Source: JAKPAM01 sp047601745 (GTDB lineage: Bacteria > Pseudomonadota > Gammaproteobacteria > Burkholderiales > Burkholderiaceae_E). From it: 64,000 nucleotides of DNA. The notes under the pieces are model-generated. The model did not search any database. It was not told where the DNA came from and saw only the letters and a list, made by a program, of their open reading frames with translations. The stretch is from contig JASGIS010000001.1 in the NCBI GenBank assembly GCA_047601745.1, positions 4,030,001 through 4,094,000 of the forward strand. The letters are read 5' to 3'. Made by a program: the position numbers and the translations under genes. Every line of letters begins with the position of its first letter. Position 1 is the first letter of the stretch. Positions 43,167 to 52,762 of this stretch are shown in pieces.

Positions 43167-43954
43167 TCGGCGCCTGCCATGCCGCCGACGACGCGCGAGA
43201 AGCCGCCGTCGACATAGGTGATCTCGGCGCTGATGCCGGCGGCCAGATTGGACAGCAGGAAGGCCGCGGCGTTGCCGACGTCCTCGATCGTCACGTTGCG
43301 GCGGATCGGCGCGTGCCGGGCGTTGAAGTCGAGCATCTTGGAGAAGCCCTTGATGCCGCTGGCGGCCAGCGTCTTGATCGGGCCGGCCGAGATGCCGTTG
43401 ACGCGCACGCCGGACGGGCCGAGGCTTTCGGCCAGATAGCGGACGGCGGCCTCCAGGCTGGCCTTGGCCAGGCCCATCGTGTTGTAGTTGGGGATGACTC
43501 TTTCGGCGCCCAGGTAGCTGAGCGTCAGGATCGAGCCGTGCGCCCGGGTCAACATCGGCCTGGCGGCCTTCGCGCAGCCGACCAGGCTGTACGCCGAGAC
43601 GTCGTGCGCGATCCGGTAGGCTTCGCGGCTGGCGCCCTCGAGGAAGTCGCCGGCGATCGACTCGCGCGGCGCGAAGCCGATCGCGTGGACCAGTCCGTCC
43701 AGGCCGTCCCAGCGCTGGCCCAGCTCGGCGAACAGCGCGTCGATCTGCGCGTCGTCGGCCACGTCGCACGGCAGCGCGATCGACGAACCGAACTCGGCCG
43801 CCATTTCGGTGATCCGGTCCTTGAAGCGGTCGTTCTGGTACGTGAAAGCGAGTTCGGCGCCCTGGTCGCGGCAACTGCGGGCGATGCCATAGGCGATCGA
43901 GCGATTCGACAACAATCCCATGACGAGAATCCGCTTGCCCTTCAGAAAACCCAT
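43163..43954 (-). CDS. fabI: Enoyl-[acyl-carrier-protein] reductase (NADH)
   Basis: This 263-residue divergent short-chain dehydrogenase performs the last reduction of type II fatty acid elongation. GLLSNRSIAYGIARSCRDQGAELAFTYQ is the NADH fold of FabI, and LSYLGAERVIPNYNTMGLAKASLE carries the Tyr-x6-Lys active site with the second Tyr. GPIKTLAASGIKGF is the substrate loop. It is the known target of triclosan-type inhibitors. GGAGAG lies six bases before the ATG. It is translationally coupled to selD by a 4-bp overlap and its start lies only 25 bp from the divergent yejA-like start. Confidence 0.96.
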   Translation of the reverse strand: MGFLKGKRILVMGLLSNRSIAYGIARSCRDQGAELAFTYQNDRFKDRITEMAAEFGSSIALPCDVADDAQIDALFAELGQRWDGLDGLVHAIGFAPRESIAGDFLEGASREAYRIAHDVSAYSLVGCAKAARPMLTRAHGSILTLSYLGAERVIPNYNTMGLAKASLEAAVRYLAESLGPSGVRVNGISAGPIKTLAASGIKGFSKMLDFNARHAPIRRNVTIEDVGNAAAFLLSNLAAGISAEITYVDGGFSRVVGGMAGAE

Positions 43955-43979
43955 CGACGCTCTCCATTACAATCGTTCG

Positions 43980-45983
43980 ATGCGTATTGTCTCACGATGC
44001 TTAGCCTGGCTGGCGCGGGCCGCCGCGCCGCTCGGCCCGGTCCGGCGCGCGCCTTCGCCGGGGCGGCGGACCGCCCGGTCCGGTCCGGCGCACGCCTTGG
44101 CCGGTGCGGCGGGGCGGCGCCGGCGAGCGCGGCCGATCGCGGCGCGCGGAGCGGCCGACGGCGCGATCGGACGGCTGCCGGCGATCGCCGTCCGGCTGCT
44201 GGCAGCGCTGACGATGGCGCTGGCGATGGCGCCGGCGGCCTGGGCCGTCCACGGCATGGCGCTCGGCGACGAACCGAAGTACCCGGCCGATTTCACGCAT
44301 TTCGACTACGTGAACCCCGACGCGCCGCGCGGCGGCGAGGTCACGCTGTCGTCGATGGGCAACTACGACAAGCTCAATCCGTTCACGCTCAAAGGCCGGC
44401 CGCCGCGGATGCTGAGCGAGCTGATGTTCGAGACGCTGACCGAGCAGTCGCTCGACGAGCCGTTCTCGGTCTACGGCCTGCTGGCCGAGGACATGTCGCT
44501 GGCGCCCGACGGCCGCTCGATCACGTTCCGGCTGCGGCCGCAGGCGCGCTTCAGCAACGGCGACCCGGTCACCGCCGACGACGTCAAGTATTCGTTCGAT
44601 ACGCTGCGCAGCAAGGCCGCCAGCCCGATGTACCGCCAGTACTGGCAGGACGTGCGGCGCGCGGTCGTCGTCGACCGGCTGACCGTGCGCTTCGATTTCG
44701 AGCGGCCGAACCGCGAGCTGCACATGATCGTCGGCGCGCTGCCGGTGTTCTCGAAGAAGTGGGGGCAGGGCAAGCCGTTCGACCAGGTGGTCAACGACGA
44801 GCCGATCGCCAGCGGTCCTTACCGGATCGATTACTACGACCTGGGCAAGTCGATCGGCTACAAGCGCGACCCGGACTACTGGGGCAAGGATCTGGCCGTC
44901 CGGCGCGGCATGTACAACTTCGACAAGATCCATATCACCTATTTCCTCGACGAGTTCGCCCGCATCGAGGGCTTCAAGGCCGGCGTCTTCGATTTCGTCT
45001 ACGAGAACGCCGCCAAGAACTGGGCGCGCGCCTACTACGGTGCCAAGTTCGACAACGGCCAGTTGATCAAGACCGAGCTGCCGAACTCGAACGCGCAGGG
45101 CATGCAGGGCTACATGTTCAACACGCGCCGGCCGATCTTCCAGGACGTGCGGGTGCGCAAGGCGCTGGGGCTGGCGCTCGATTTCGAGTGGATGAACCGA
45201 CAACTGTTCTACGACCAGTATTCGCGCAGCGACTCGTTCTTCACGAACTCCGAACTGGCGGCCACCGGCATGCCGTCGGACGAAGAACTGGCGCTGCTCG
45301 AGCCTTATCGCTCGCGGCTGCCGGCCGAAGTGTTCGAGGAGGCCAGGAAGCCGCCGGTCACCGCGCCGCCGCCGAACTCGCTGCGCAACAACCTGCGCGA
45401 GGCGCGCCAACTGCTCGCGCAGGCCGGCTGGACCTATCGCGACGGCGCGCTGCGCAACGCCAGCGGCGAGCCGTTCGAGTTCGAGATCATCGACGACAAG
45501 CGCACGTGGGAGCGCGTCGTCGCGCCGTTCGGCCGGGCGCTCGACAAGCTCGGCATCCAGATGCGGTTCCGCGTGATGGATTCGTCGCTGCTGAAGGCGC
45601 GCGAGGACCAGTTCGACTACGACATGGTCATCAACTGGTGGCTCAGCTCGCAGAGTCCGGGCAACGAGCTGACGTTCCGCGTCGCCAGCGCCTCGGCCGA
45701 CGAACCGGGGTCCGACAACTTCCCGGGCATCCATGATCCGATCGTCGACAAGCTCGTCGAGGCCGTGCTGTCGGCACGATCGCGACACGAACTGGTCACG
45801 GCCTGCCGGGCGCTGGATCGCGTGCTGCGCGCCGGTTACTATGTGATTCCCCAGTGGTACAACAAGGTGCACCGCGTGTCGTACAAGAACCGGTTCGGGC
45901 GCCCGCGGACGCTTCCGCTGTATTACCAGGCCGAGGAGTGGTTCGTGCAAGCGTGGTGGATGCTCCCGGACGCTAAGCACTGA
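43980..45983 (+). CDS. yejA: Peptide ABC transporter substrate-binding protein (YejA-like)
   Basis: This 667-residue type 5 periplasmic binding protein captures oligopeptides (the YejA group also imports microcin C-like compounds). The mature part starts VHGMALGDEPKYPADFTHFDYVNPDAPRGG and contains TFRLRPQARFSNGDPVTADDVKYSFDTL, diagnostic of the family. The signal helix lies at about residues 70-89 (LLAALTMALAMAPAAWA), unusually far from the first ATG. A TTG at 44097 would give a shorter leader, and the 25-bp gap to fabI also argues for a downstream start. The intervening segment is a GC-rich repetitive extension. Confidence 0.88.
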   Translation: MRIVSRCLAWLARAAAPLGPVRRAPSPGRRTARSGPAHALAGAAGRRRRARPIAARGAADGAIGRLPAIAVRLLAALTMALAMAPAAWAVHGMALGDEPKYPADFTHFDYVNPDAPRGGEVTLSSMGNYDKLNPFTLKGRPPRMLSELMFETLTEQSLDEPFSVYGLLAEDMSLAPDGRSITFRLRPQARFSNGDPVTADDVKYSFDTLRSKAASPMYRQYWQDVRRAVVVDRLTVRFDFERPNRELHMIVGALPVFSKKWGQGKPFDQVVNDEPIASGPYRIDYYDLGKSIGYKRDPDYWGKDLAVRRGMYNFDKIHITYFLDEFARIEGFKAGVFDFVYENAAKNWARAYYGAKFDNGQLIKTELPNSNAQGMQGYMFNTRRPIFQDVRVRKALGLALDFEWMNRQLFYDQYSRSDSFFTNSELAATGMPSDEELALLEPYRSRLPAEVFEEARKPPVTAPPPNSLRNNLREARQLLAQAGWTYRDGALRNASGEPFEFEIIDDKRTWERVVAPFGRALDKLGIQMRFRVMDSSLLKAREDQFDYDMVINWWLSSQSPGNELTFRVASASADEPGSDNFPGIHDPIVDKLVEAVLSARSRHELVTACRALDRVLRAGYYVIPQWYNKVHRVSYKNRFGRPRTLPLYYQAEEWFVQAWWMLPDAKH

Positions 45984-47038
45984 TGCTCGCCTATGTCCTG
46001 AAGCGCCTGCTGCTGATGGTGCCGACGCTGCTGGGCATCGTCGCGCTGACCTTCGTCGTGATCCAGTTCGTGCCGGGCGGTCCGGTCGAGCAGATGGTCC
46101 AGCAACTGACGCGCGGCGACGACATGCGCGGCGGCGAGGTCGCGCAGGGCTCGAACATCTATCGCGGCAATCGCGGCGTCGACGAGGCCAAGCTGGCCGA
46201 GATCCGCGCGCTGTACGGCTTCGACAAGCCGCCGATCGAGCGCTTCTGGCAGATGCTCAAGGGTTTCGCGGTGTTCGACCTGGGCACGAGCTTCTTCCAC
46301 AGCAAGTCCGTCTGGGGCTTGATCGTCGAGAAGCTGCCGGTCTCGATCTCGCTGGGCCTGTGGACCTTCTTGCTCACTTATCTGATCTCGATTCCGTTGG
46401 GCATCGCCAAGGCGGTGCGGCACGGTTCGACGTTCGACCTGCTGACGAGCACGCTGATCCTGATCGGCTACGCGATTCCGGGCTTCGTGCTCGGCGTCGC
46501 GCTGCTGGTGCTGTTCGGCGGCGGCTCGTTCTGGCAGATCTTTCCGCTGCGCGGGCTGACCAGCAACGGCTGGGCGCAGATGTCGATGATCGACAAGGTG
46601 CTCGACTACCTGTGGCATCTGGTGCTGCCGCTGACGTGCATGGTGATCGGCAGTTTCGCGGTCACGACGATGCTGACCAAGAACACGGTGCTCGAGGAGA
46701 TCCGCAAGCAGTACGTGACCGTCGCGCGCGCCAAGGGCCTGGACGAGCGACGCGTGATGTACAAACACGTGTTCCGCAACGCGTTGATCCCGATCATCAC
46801 CGGGTTTCCGGCCGCGTTCATCGGTGCGTTCTTCACCGGATCGCTGCTGATCGAGACGCTGTTCTCGCTCGATGGCCTGGGTCTGCTGTCGTATGACGCG
46901 GTGATGCGCCGCGATTACCCGATCGTCATGGGCACGTTGTACGTGTTCTCGCTGATCGGGCTGCTGGCCAAGCTGATCAACGACATCCTGTACGTCTGGG
47001 TCGATCCGCGGATCCAGTTCTCGACGCTCGATCGATGA
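45983..47038 (+). CDS. yejB: Peptide ABC transporter permease (YejB-like)
   Basis: This 351-residue inner-membrane permease is of the oligopeptide class. It starts MLAYVLKRLLLMVPTLLGIVALTFVVIQFVPGGPVEQM, the typical DppB/YejB N-terminus, and carries the EAA loop in VARAKGLDERRVMYKHVFRNALIPIIT. The insert between the first and second helices (TRGDDMRGGEVAQGSNIYRGNRGV) is characteristic of YejB. TGATG overlap with yejA shows translational coupling. Confidence 0.94.
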   Translation: MLAYVLKRLLLMVPTLLGIVALTFVVIQFVPGGPVEQMVQQLTRGDDMRGGEVAQGSNIYRGNRGVDEAKLAEIRALYGFDKPPIERFWQMLKGFAVFDLGTSFFHSKSVWGLIVEKLPVSISLGLWTFLLTYLISIPLGIAKAVRHGSTFDLLTSTLILIGYAIPGFVLGVALLVLFGGGSFWQIFPLRGLTSNGWAQMSMIDKVLDYLWHLVLPLTCMVIGSFAVTTMLTKNTVLEEIRKQYVTVARAKGLDERRVMYKHVFRNALIPIITGFPAAFIGAFFTGSLLIETLFSLDGLGLLSYDAVMRRDYPIVMGTLYVFSLIGLLAKLINDILYVWVDPRIQFSTLDR

Positions 47039-48072
47039 CCGCATCCGCCGTGCCTTCGCTGTCGCCCGGCCGCCGTATATGGCTGCGCTTTCGCCGCAAC
47101 CGCCGCGGGTTCGTCAGCCTGTGGGTGTTCCTGGTGCTGTTCGCGCTGAGCCTGTGCGCGGAAGTGCTGTCCAACGACAAGCCGATCGTCGTGCGCTACG
47201 ACGGGCAATGGTTCTTTCCGCTGTGGCGCGACTACCCGGAGGCGACGTTCGGCGGCGACTTCCCGTCGATGGCCGACTATCTCGATCCGTTCATCGTCGA
47301 GCAGTTCCACAAGCCGGGCAACTGGGCGATCTACCCGCCGAACCGCTATTCGTACAACACGATCAATTATTTCGCGCCGAGCCCCAACCCGGCGGCGCCC
47401 AATGCCGAGAATCTGCTCGGCACCGACGACCGGGGGCGCGACGTGCTGGCCCGCCTGTTGTACGGCTTTCGCGTGTCGGTGCTGTTCAGTCTGGCGCTGA
47501 CGGCGGTCGGCGTCGTCATCGGCATCCTGTTCGGCGCGCTGCAAGGGTATTTCGCCGGGCGCTTCGACCTGACGATGCAGCGGCTGATCGAGATCTGGGC
47601 GTCGATGCCCGAGCTGTATCTGCTGATCATCCTCAGCTCGATCTTCGAGCCGGGGCTGCTGATCCTGCTGGTCGTGCTGTCGCTGTTCGGCTGGATGACG
47701 CTGTCCGACTACGTGCGCGCCGAGTTCCTGCGCAACCGCTCGCTCGAATACGTGACGGCGGCCCGCGCGCTGGGCCTGTCGAACCGGCAGATCATCTGGC
47801 GGCACATCCTGCCCAATTCGATGACGCCGGTGCTGGCGTTCCTGCCGTTCCGCATGAGCGGCGGCATCCTGGCGCTGACCAGCCTGGACTTCCTGGGCCT
47901 GGGGGTGCCGCCGAGCACGCCGAGCCTCGGCGAGTTGCTGGCGCAGGGCAAGGGCAACCTGGATGCGTGGTGGATCTCGTTGTCGACGTTCTCGGTGCTG
48001 GTGCTGATGCTGATGCTGCTGATCTTCATCGGCGAGGCGTTGCGCGACGCGCTCGACACGCGGCGGGGGTAG
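47035..48072 (+). CDS. yejE: Peptide ABC transporter permease (YejE-like)
   Basis: This 345-residue second permease of the importer has the YejE-specific periplasmic region after the first helix (LSNDKPIVVRYDGQWFFPLWRDYPEATFGGDF), a GTDDRGRDVLARLLYGFRVSVLF segment and the EAA loop TAARALGLSNRQIIWRHILPNSMTPV. It forms the channel with YejB. ATGA overlap with the yejB stop; the ATPase gene follows 4 bp later. Confidence 0.94.
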   Translation: MTASAVPSLSPGRRIWLRFRRNRRGFVSLWVFLVLFALSLCAEVLSNDKPIVVRYDGQWFFPLWRDYPEATFGGDFPSMADYLDPFIVEQFHKPGNWAIYPPNRYSYNTINYFAPSPNPAAPNAENLLGTDDRGRDVLARLLYGFRVSVLFSLALTAVGVVIGILFGALQGYFAGRFDLTMQRLIEIWASMPELYLLIILSSIFEPGLLILLVVLSLFGWMTLSDYVRAEFLRNRSLEYVTAARALGLSNRQIIWRHILPNSMTPVLAFLPFRMSGGILALTSLDFLGLGVPPSTPSLGELLAQGKGNLDAWWISLSTFSVLVLMLMLLIFIGEALRDALDTRRG

Positions 48073-48076
48073 CGGG

Positions 48077-49852
48077 ATGACGCCGGATCAACCGTTGCTG
48101 CGGATCGACGATCTGTCGGTCGATTTCGATACCGCATCCGGACGCTCGCGGGTCGTCGAGCACGTCAGCCTGGACGTGGCCGCCGGCGAGCGTTTCGCGC
48201 TGGTCGGCGAATCCGGCTCGGGCAAGACCGTCACCGCGATGTCGGTGCTGCGGCTGCATGCCGACGCGCGCTACCAGGGCTCGATCAGGCTCGACGGCCG
48301 CGATCTGCTGACGCTGTCCGAACGCCAGATGCGCGGCGTGCGCGGCAAGGACGTCGCGATGATCTTCCAGGAGCCGATGAGCGCGCTCAATCCGCTGTAC
48401 ACGGTGGGCGAGCAGATCTGCGAGACGCTCGAACTGCACGAGGGCATGACGCGCGCGCAGGCGATGGCGCGCGCGATCGAGCTGCTCGAGCTCGTGCGCA
48501 TCAACGAGCCGGCGCGGCGCGCGCAGGCGTATCCGCATCAGTTGTCGGGAGGGCAGCGGCAGCGCGCGATGATCGCGATGGCGCTCGCCTGCGAGCCCAG
48601 GCTGCTGATCGCCGACGAACCGACGACCGCGCTCGACGTCACGATCCAGCGCCAGATCGTCGAGTTGCTGCTGGACCTGCAGACCCGCCTGGGCATGGCG
48701 ATCCTGCTGATCACGCACGACCTGCCGCTGGTGCGCCGGTTCGCGCAGCGCGTGGCCGTGATGCGCGATGGCCGGATCGTCGAGACCGGCGAGACCGCGG
48801 CGCTGTTCGCGGCGCCGGCCGATCCGTACACCCGGCGGCTGATCGACAGCCGCCCCCGGCGGACCATCCAGCCGCTGCCGCCGCTTCCGCCCCGTCTGGC
48901 CGCGATGCTGTCGGGCGCGGCGCCGACGGCCGGGCACGATGATGGTCGGGCCGGCGGTGGCCCGGCCGATGGTGGCTTGGTCGATGGTGGTTCGGCCGGC
49001 GGTGGCCTGGTTGGCGGTGGCCTGGTCGGCGATGGGCGGAGCGGCGATGGGCTGACCGAGGCCGTCGAGCCGCCGCTGCTGCTCGATGCGCGCGGCGTGA
49101 CCTGCCGCTATCGCTATCGCGAGGGCTGGTTCGGCTCGCGGCCGGTCGACGTCGTCCGCCGGGTCGACGCACTGCTTCGCAAGGGCGAAACGCTGGGCAT
49201 CGTCGGCGAGTCGGGTTCCGGCAAGACCACGCTCGGACTGAGTCTGTTGAGATTGTCGGCGTCGCGGCTGTACGGCACCGTCGCCTTCGACGGGCAACGG
49301 ATCGACCAGATGCCGGAGCGGCGTCTTCGCCCGCTGCGGCGCCGGATGCAGGTCGTCTTCCAGGATCCGTTCAATTCGCTGTCGCCGAGGATGACCGTCG
49401 AGCAACTGATCGGCGAGGGCCTGGCCCTGCATCAACCGACGATGACGCGCGGCGAGCGGCGCGATCGCATCGTCGCGATGCTCGAGGAGGTCGGCCTGCG
49501 CGACGCGATGCTGAACCGCTATCCGCACGAGTTCTCCGGCGGTCAGCGGCAGCGGCTGTCGATCGCGCGCGCGGTCATCCTGCAGCCCGAGCTGATCCTG
49601 CTCGACGAGCCGACGTCGGCGCTGGACGTCTCGGTCCAGAGTCAGGTGCTCGAACTATTGAGCGCGCTGCAGCGCAAGTACGGCCTGAGCTATCTGTTCA
49701 TCACGCACGATCTCGCGGTGATCCGCGCGATGGCGCATCGCGTGATCGTGATGAAGGATGGGGAGGTCGTCGAGACGGCCCAGACCGAGGCGCTGTTCAG
49801 CGCGCCGCGCGAGCCGTACACGCGGGAGCTGCTCGGCGCCGCGGCGCTCTGA
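48077..49852 (+). CDS. yejF: Peptide ABC transporter fused ATP-binding protein (YejF-like)
   Basis: The 591-residue protein has two oligopeptide-type ATPase domains. Domain 1: Walker A GESGSGKTVT (about 46), signature LSGGQRQRAMIAMALA, Walker B LLIADEPTTALD. Domain 2: Walker A GESGSGKTTL (about 378), signature FSGGQRQRLSIARAVI, Walker B LILLDEPTSALD. Both sites look intact. The linker (about 275-330) is expanded by a 15-bp in-frame repeat rich in Gly. It completes a yejABEF-like operon. Confidence 0.95.
   Translation: MTPDQPLLRIDDLSVDFDTASGRSRVVEHVSLDVAAGERFALVGESGSGKTVTAMSVLRLHADARYQGSIRLDGRDLLTLSERQMRGVRGKDVAMIFQEPMSALNPLYTVGEQICETLELHEGMTRAQAMARAIELLELVRINEPARRAQAYPHQLSGGQRQRAMIAMALACEPRLLIADEPTTALDVTIQRQIVELLLDLQTRLGMAILLITHDLPLVRRFAQRVAVMRDGRIVETGETAALFAAPADPYTRRLIDSRPRRTIQPLPPLPPRLAAMLSGAAPTAGHDDGRAGGGPADGGLVDGGSAGGGLVGGGLVGDGRSGDGLTEAVEPPLLLDARGVTCRYRYREGWFGSRPVDVVRRVDALLRKGETLGIVGESGSGKTTLGLSLLRLSASRLYGTVAFDGQRIDQMPERRLRPLRRRMQVVFQDPFNSLSPRMTVEQLIGEGLALHQPTMTRGERRDRIVAMLEEVGLRDAMLNRYPHEFSGGQRQRLSIARAVILQPELILLDEPTSALDVSVQSQVLELLSALQRKYGLSYLFITHDLAVIRAMAHRVIVMKDGEVVETAQTEALFSAPREPYTRELLGAAAL
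48944..49048 (+). repeat. 15-bp tandem repeat in yejF linker
   Basis: Seven 15-bp units of consensus ggcctggtcggcggt encode five-residue Gly-rich repeats (GLVGG, GLVDG, GSAGG, GPADG) between the two ATPase domains. Confidence 0.8.
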
Positions 49853-49917
49853 GCGCCCGGAGCCGCTCTGGTGTGCGGGCTCCGCTCAGGCGGCGGCTCC
49901 GATCAGGGGGGCTCCGC

Positions 49918-51792
49918 TCAGGTGCGCGGCATGCGGCGGGCCGGCGACTTCGCGGCCGGCGTGCTGGCCGGACGCTGGCGGGCCGAGGCCGTGCGTGCCG
50001 CGGGGGCCTTGCCGGCGGTGGCCACCGGGGTCCTGGCGGCGGGCGCCGCCGCGCGCGAGGCGGCCGGACGCGCGGCCGGCCTGGCGGCCGTGCGAGCGGC
50101 GGCCGGCGATGCGCGCTTGGCGGCGATCGTCGCCGGCATCGCCGCCGGCGTATCGTCGATCGGCGCCGACACCTTGATCGGGCGCACGTCCTGGTCGATC
50201 TCGGTCGAGACGATCTGTTTGGTGCCGCGCTCGTCGGTCAGCAGCGTCTGCGAGCTGCTCGGGCGCACCATCAGCCGCATGCCGCGAGCGACCTTCGGCG
50301 CCTTCAGCCCGTTCCACGACTGCACGGTGCTGCCCGACACGCCGTAGCGCGCGGCGATCGAATACAGCGTCTCGCCGCGCTTGACGACGTGATAGACCGG
50401 CGGACGGCGGATTTCCTCGTAGACGCGCGGGCCTTCGAAGCGCTCGATGCGGGTTTCGTCCTCGACCGCCTTGCGCGGCGCGATGATCCGCGTGCCGGCC
50501 AGCGGCTGGGTGGACGCCGACAGGCTGTTGGCGCGCCGTAGCTCGGCGACCGTGATGCCGGCCCGTTGCGCGACCGTCTCGAGCGTCTCGCCCGGGGCCA
50601 GCGTGTGCGGCTGCCACGACGCGAACGGGCGCTTGGACAGGCCGTGCTTCTCGACGGCCTCCATGAACGCGTCGAGGCGGTCGGCCGGCAGCTTGATCTC
50701 GTTGTTGCGCGTCGCGGCGATGACCGGCCGGTTGTGCGCCGGGTTCAACGCGACGAACTCGTCGACGCTCATACCGGCGAACTGCGCGGCCAGTTTCAGG
50801 TCGATCGGGCCGGTCTTCTCGATCGTCACGAAATACGGCTTGTTCGCCAGCGCCGGCAGCGGGACGCCCAGCTGGTCGGCGTTCTGGATGATGTGCTTGA
50901 GCGCGATCAGCTTCGGCACGTAGTTCCGGGTCTCGTTCGGCATGTCCAGACTCAGGTAGTCGGTCGGACGTCCGCGCGAGCGGTTCTTGTTGACGGCGCG
51001 GGCCACCGCGTTCTCGCCCCAGTTGTACGAGGCGAGCGCGAGGAACCAGTCGTTGCCGTGCATCGTGTAGATCGTCTGCAGGTAGTCGAGCGCCGCGCGG
51101 GTCGACTGCACGACGTCGCGACGGTTGTCGACCCACCAGTTCTGCGACAGGTTGTACTGCTTGCCGGTGGACGGGACGAACTGCCACAGGCCGGCCGCCT
51201 GTGCCGACGACAGCGCGGTCGGGTTCATCGCGCTCTCGACGAAGGGCAGCAGCGCGAGCTCGGTCGGCATGCCGCGCTTGTCGAGCTCTTCGACGATGTA
51301 GTACAGGTAGCGGCCGCCGCGATCGAACATCCGCTCCAGGTAGTCGGGCTTCTGCAGGTAGAAGCGCTCCTTGTCGGCGACCAGCGGCGTGTCGAGCTCG
51401 GGCATCGCGAAGCCGGCGCGGATCCGGTCCCACAGACTGGCCGGACCCGTCGGCTCGACCGGCTTGGCGACGACGACGACGGGCGGCGCGGCCGGATCCG
51501 GCAGCACGGTGACGGTGCGGGTGCTCGGCGGCGTCGGCGAGACCGTCTGGCCGGACGGCATGCGGGCATTGGCCGTGCCAGCCGGGGCCTGGGGTTTGAC
51601 GGGCTTGGCGGCCGCCGGCGCGCCCGATCCGGTCGCGGCGACCGGCCCGTCGATGCCGGGATCGACGGCGGTGGGACTGTCGCCGACGCTCGCGCACGCA
51701 CCGAGCAGCACGCTCAGGGCGACGCTGCCCAGCATGGCGGGGCGCAGGCGGGAAATCATCGCCGGAACGATCATCATCAAGGAGCAACGCAA
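49918..51792 (-). CDS. mltD: Membrane-bound lytic murein transglycosylase D
   Basis: This 624-residue lipoprotein has lipobox LLGAC (Cys33) and a disordered Pro/Ala region. An SLT domain with catalytic Glu186 in ALLPFVESAMNPTALSSAQAAGLWQFVPSTGKQY and the ASYNWGENAVARAV motif follows, then two LysM modules (LAPGETLETVAQRAGITVAEL; VVKRGETLYSIAARYGVSGSTVQSWNGL) and an Ala/Arg/Pro-rich basic tail. It cleaves peptidoglycan with 1,6-anhydro product formation. The TTG at 51792 is chosen because AGGAGAG lies nine bases upstream; ATGs at 51777 and 51759 have no ribosome site. It converges on yejF. Confidence 0.93.
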   Translation of the reverse strand: MRCSLMMIVPAMISRLRPAMLGSVALSVLLGACASVGDSPTAVDPGIDGPVAATGSGAPAAAKPVKPQAPAGTANARMPSGQTVSPTPPSTRTVTVLPDPAAPPVVVVAKPVEPTGPASLWDRIRAGFAMPELDTPLVADKERFYLQKPDYLERMFDRGGRYLYYIVEELDKRGMPTELALLPFVESAMNPTALSSAQAAGLWQFVPSTGKQYNLSQNWWVDNRRDVVQSTRAALDYLQTIYTMHGNDWFLALASYNWGENAVARAVNKNRSRGRPTDYLSLDMPNETRNYVPKLIALKHIIQNADQLGVPLPALANKPYFVTIEKTGPIDLKLAAQFAGMSVDEFVALNPAHNRPVIAATRNNEIKLPADRLDAFMEAVEKHGLSKRPFASWQPHTLAPGETLETVAQRAGITVAELRRANSLSASTQPLAGTRIIAPRKAVEDETRIERFEGPRVYEEIRRPPVYHVVKRGETLYSIAARYGVSGSTVQSWNGLKAPKVARGMRLMVRPSSSQTLLTDERGTKQIVSTEIDQDVRPIKVSAPIDDTPAAMPATIAAKRASPAAARTAARPAARPAASRAAAPAARTPVATAGKAPAARTASARQRPASTPAAKSPARRMPRT

Positions 51793-51904
51793 AGAACTCT
51801 CCTAACTACATGATTCGGCGTGGAAAAGCCGATGCTATGCGATCGGGTTAAACATCGTCAAGCCGACCGGGCAGGCCTAGCCTGCCGGCGGTCAGGTGAT
51901 CGTG

Positions 51905-52693
51905 TCAACGGAAGTTGTCCTTCCAGCGGCGTACGGCGGCGAAAAAACCGACGTCGTCGGCCTCGGCAGGCGTCAGCTCCGCCGGCAGATGGCGTCGCAC
52001 GCACGTTTCGCGGCTGCGCAGGAACGGATTGGTGCGGCGCTCGATCGCGATCAAACTGGGCACCGTCTCGTTGTCGGCGTCGCGCAGGCGCAACGCTTCG
52101 GCCAGCCGCTGCGCGACCTCGGCGGTCTCGGGGTCGGCCGCGGCGGCGAAGCGCAGGTTGGAGACCGTGTATTCGTGCGCGCAATAGACGAGGGTGTCCG
52201 ACGGCAGCGCGGCGAGGCGATCGAGCGAGTCGAGCATCTGCGCGGGCGTGCCCTCGAACAGCCGGCCGCAGCCGGCGGCGAACAGCGTGTCGCCGCAGAA
52301 CAACAGCGGGCGGGGATCGTCGCCGTAGCCGTCGCCCGCGTACGCGATGTGTCCGCGCGTGTGGCCGGGGACCTCGAGGGCGCGCAGCGACATCGGCAAT
52401 CCCGCGACGTCGATCCGGTCTCCGTCGAGCAGCGGTTCGTCGACGCCGTCGATGTCCTCGCCGGCCGGGCCGTAGACGGTCGGGTTCGCCCATTCGCGCA
52501 GCGCCCGGACGCCGCCGACGTGGTCGGCATGGTGATGGGTCAGTAGAATGGCGGACAACGAGAGACGTTGCTGCTCGAGTCGTTGGATCACCGGTCCGGC
52601 ATCGCCCGGATCGACGACGACTGCACGCGCTCCGTCGGGCGACCGGATCAGCCAGATGTAGTTGTCGCTGAAGGCCCGGATCGGTTCGATCAA
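51905..52693 (-). CDS. gloB: Hydroxyacylglutathione hydrolase (glyoxalase II)
   Basis: This 262-residue metallo-beta-lactamase-fold enzyme hydrolyses S-lactoylglutathione in methylglyoxal detoxification. The dinuclear metal motif THHHADHVGG lies at about 52-61, with further ligands in VPGHTRGHIAYA, LFCGDTLFAAGCGRLFEG and YCAHEYTVSNLRFA. TTG at 52693 gives the family N-terminus MIEPIRAFSDNYIWLI and the usual length. A GTG at 52768 would add 25 residues and overlap the divergent methyltransferase start. TATAAT at 52774-52779 upstream fits a leader before the TTG. Confidence 0.93.
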   Translation of the reverse strand: MIEPIRAFSDNYIWLIRSPDGARAVVVDPGDAGPVIQRLEQQRLSLSAILLTHHHADHVGGVRALREWANPTVYGPAGEDIDGVDEPLLDGDRIDVAGLPMSLRALEVPGHTRGHIAYAGDGYGDDPRPLLFCGDTLFAAGCGRLFEGTPAQMLDSLDRLAALPSDTLVYCAHEYTVSNLRFAAAADPETAEVAQRLAEALRLRDADNETVPSLIAIERRTNPFLRSRETCVRRHLPAELTPAEADDVGFFAAVRRWKDNFR

Positions 52694-52762
52694 CGCGTGG
52701 GCCGTCGCCCGGTAGCGCCAAGCACTGCCGGGTGCATTCGAGGGATCGGGGGGCTGGGACGT

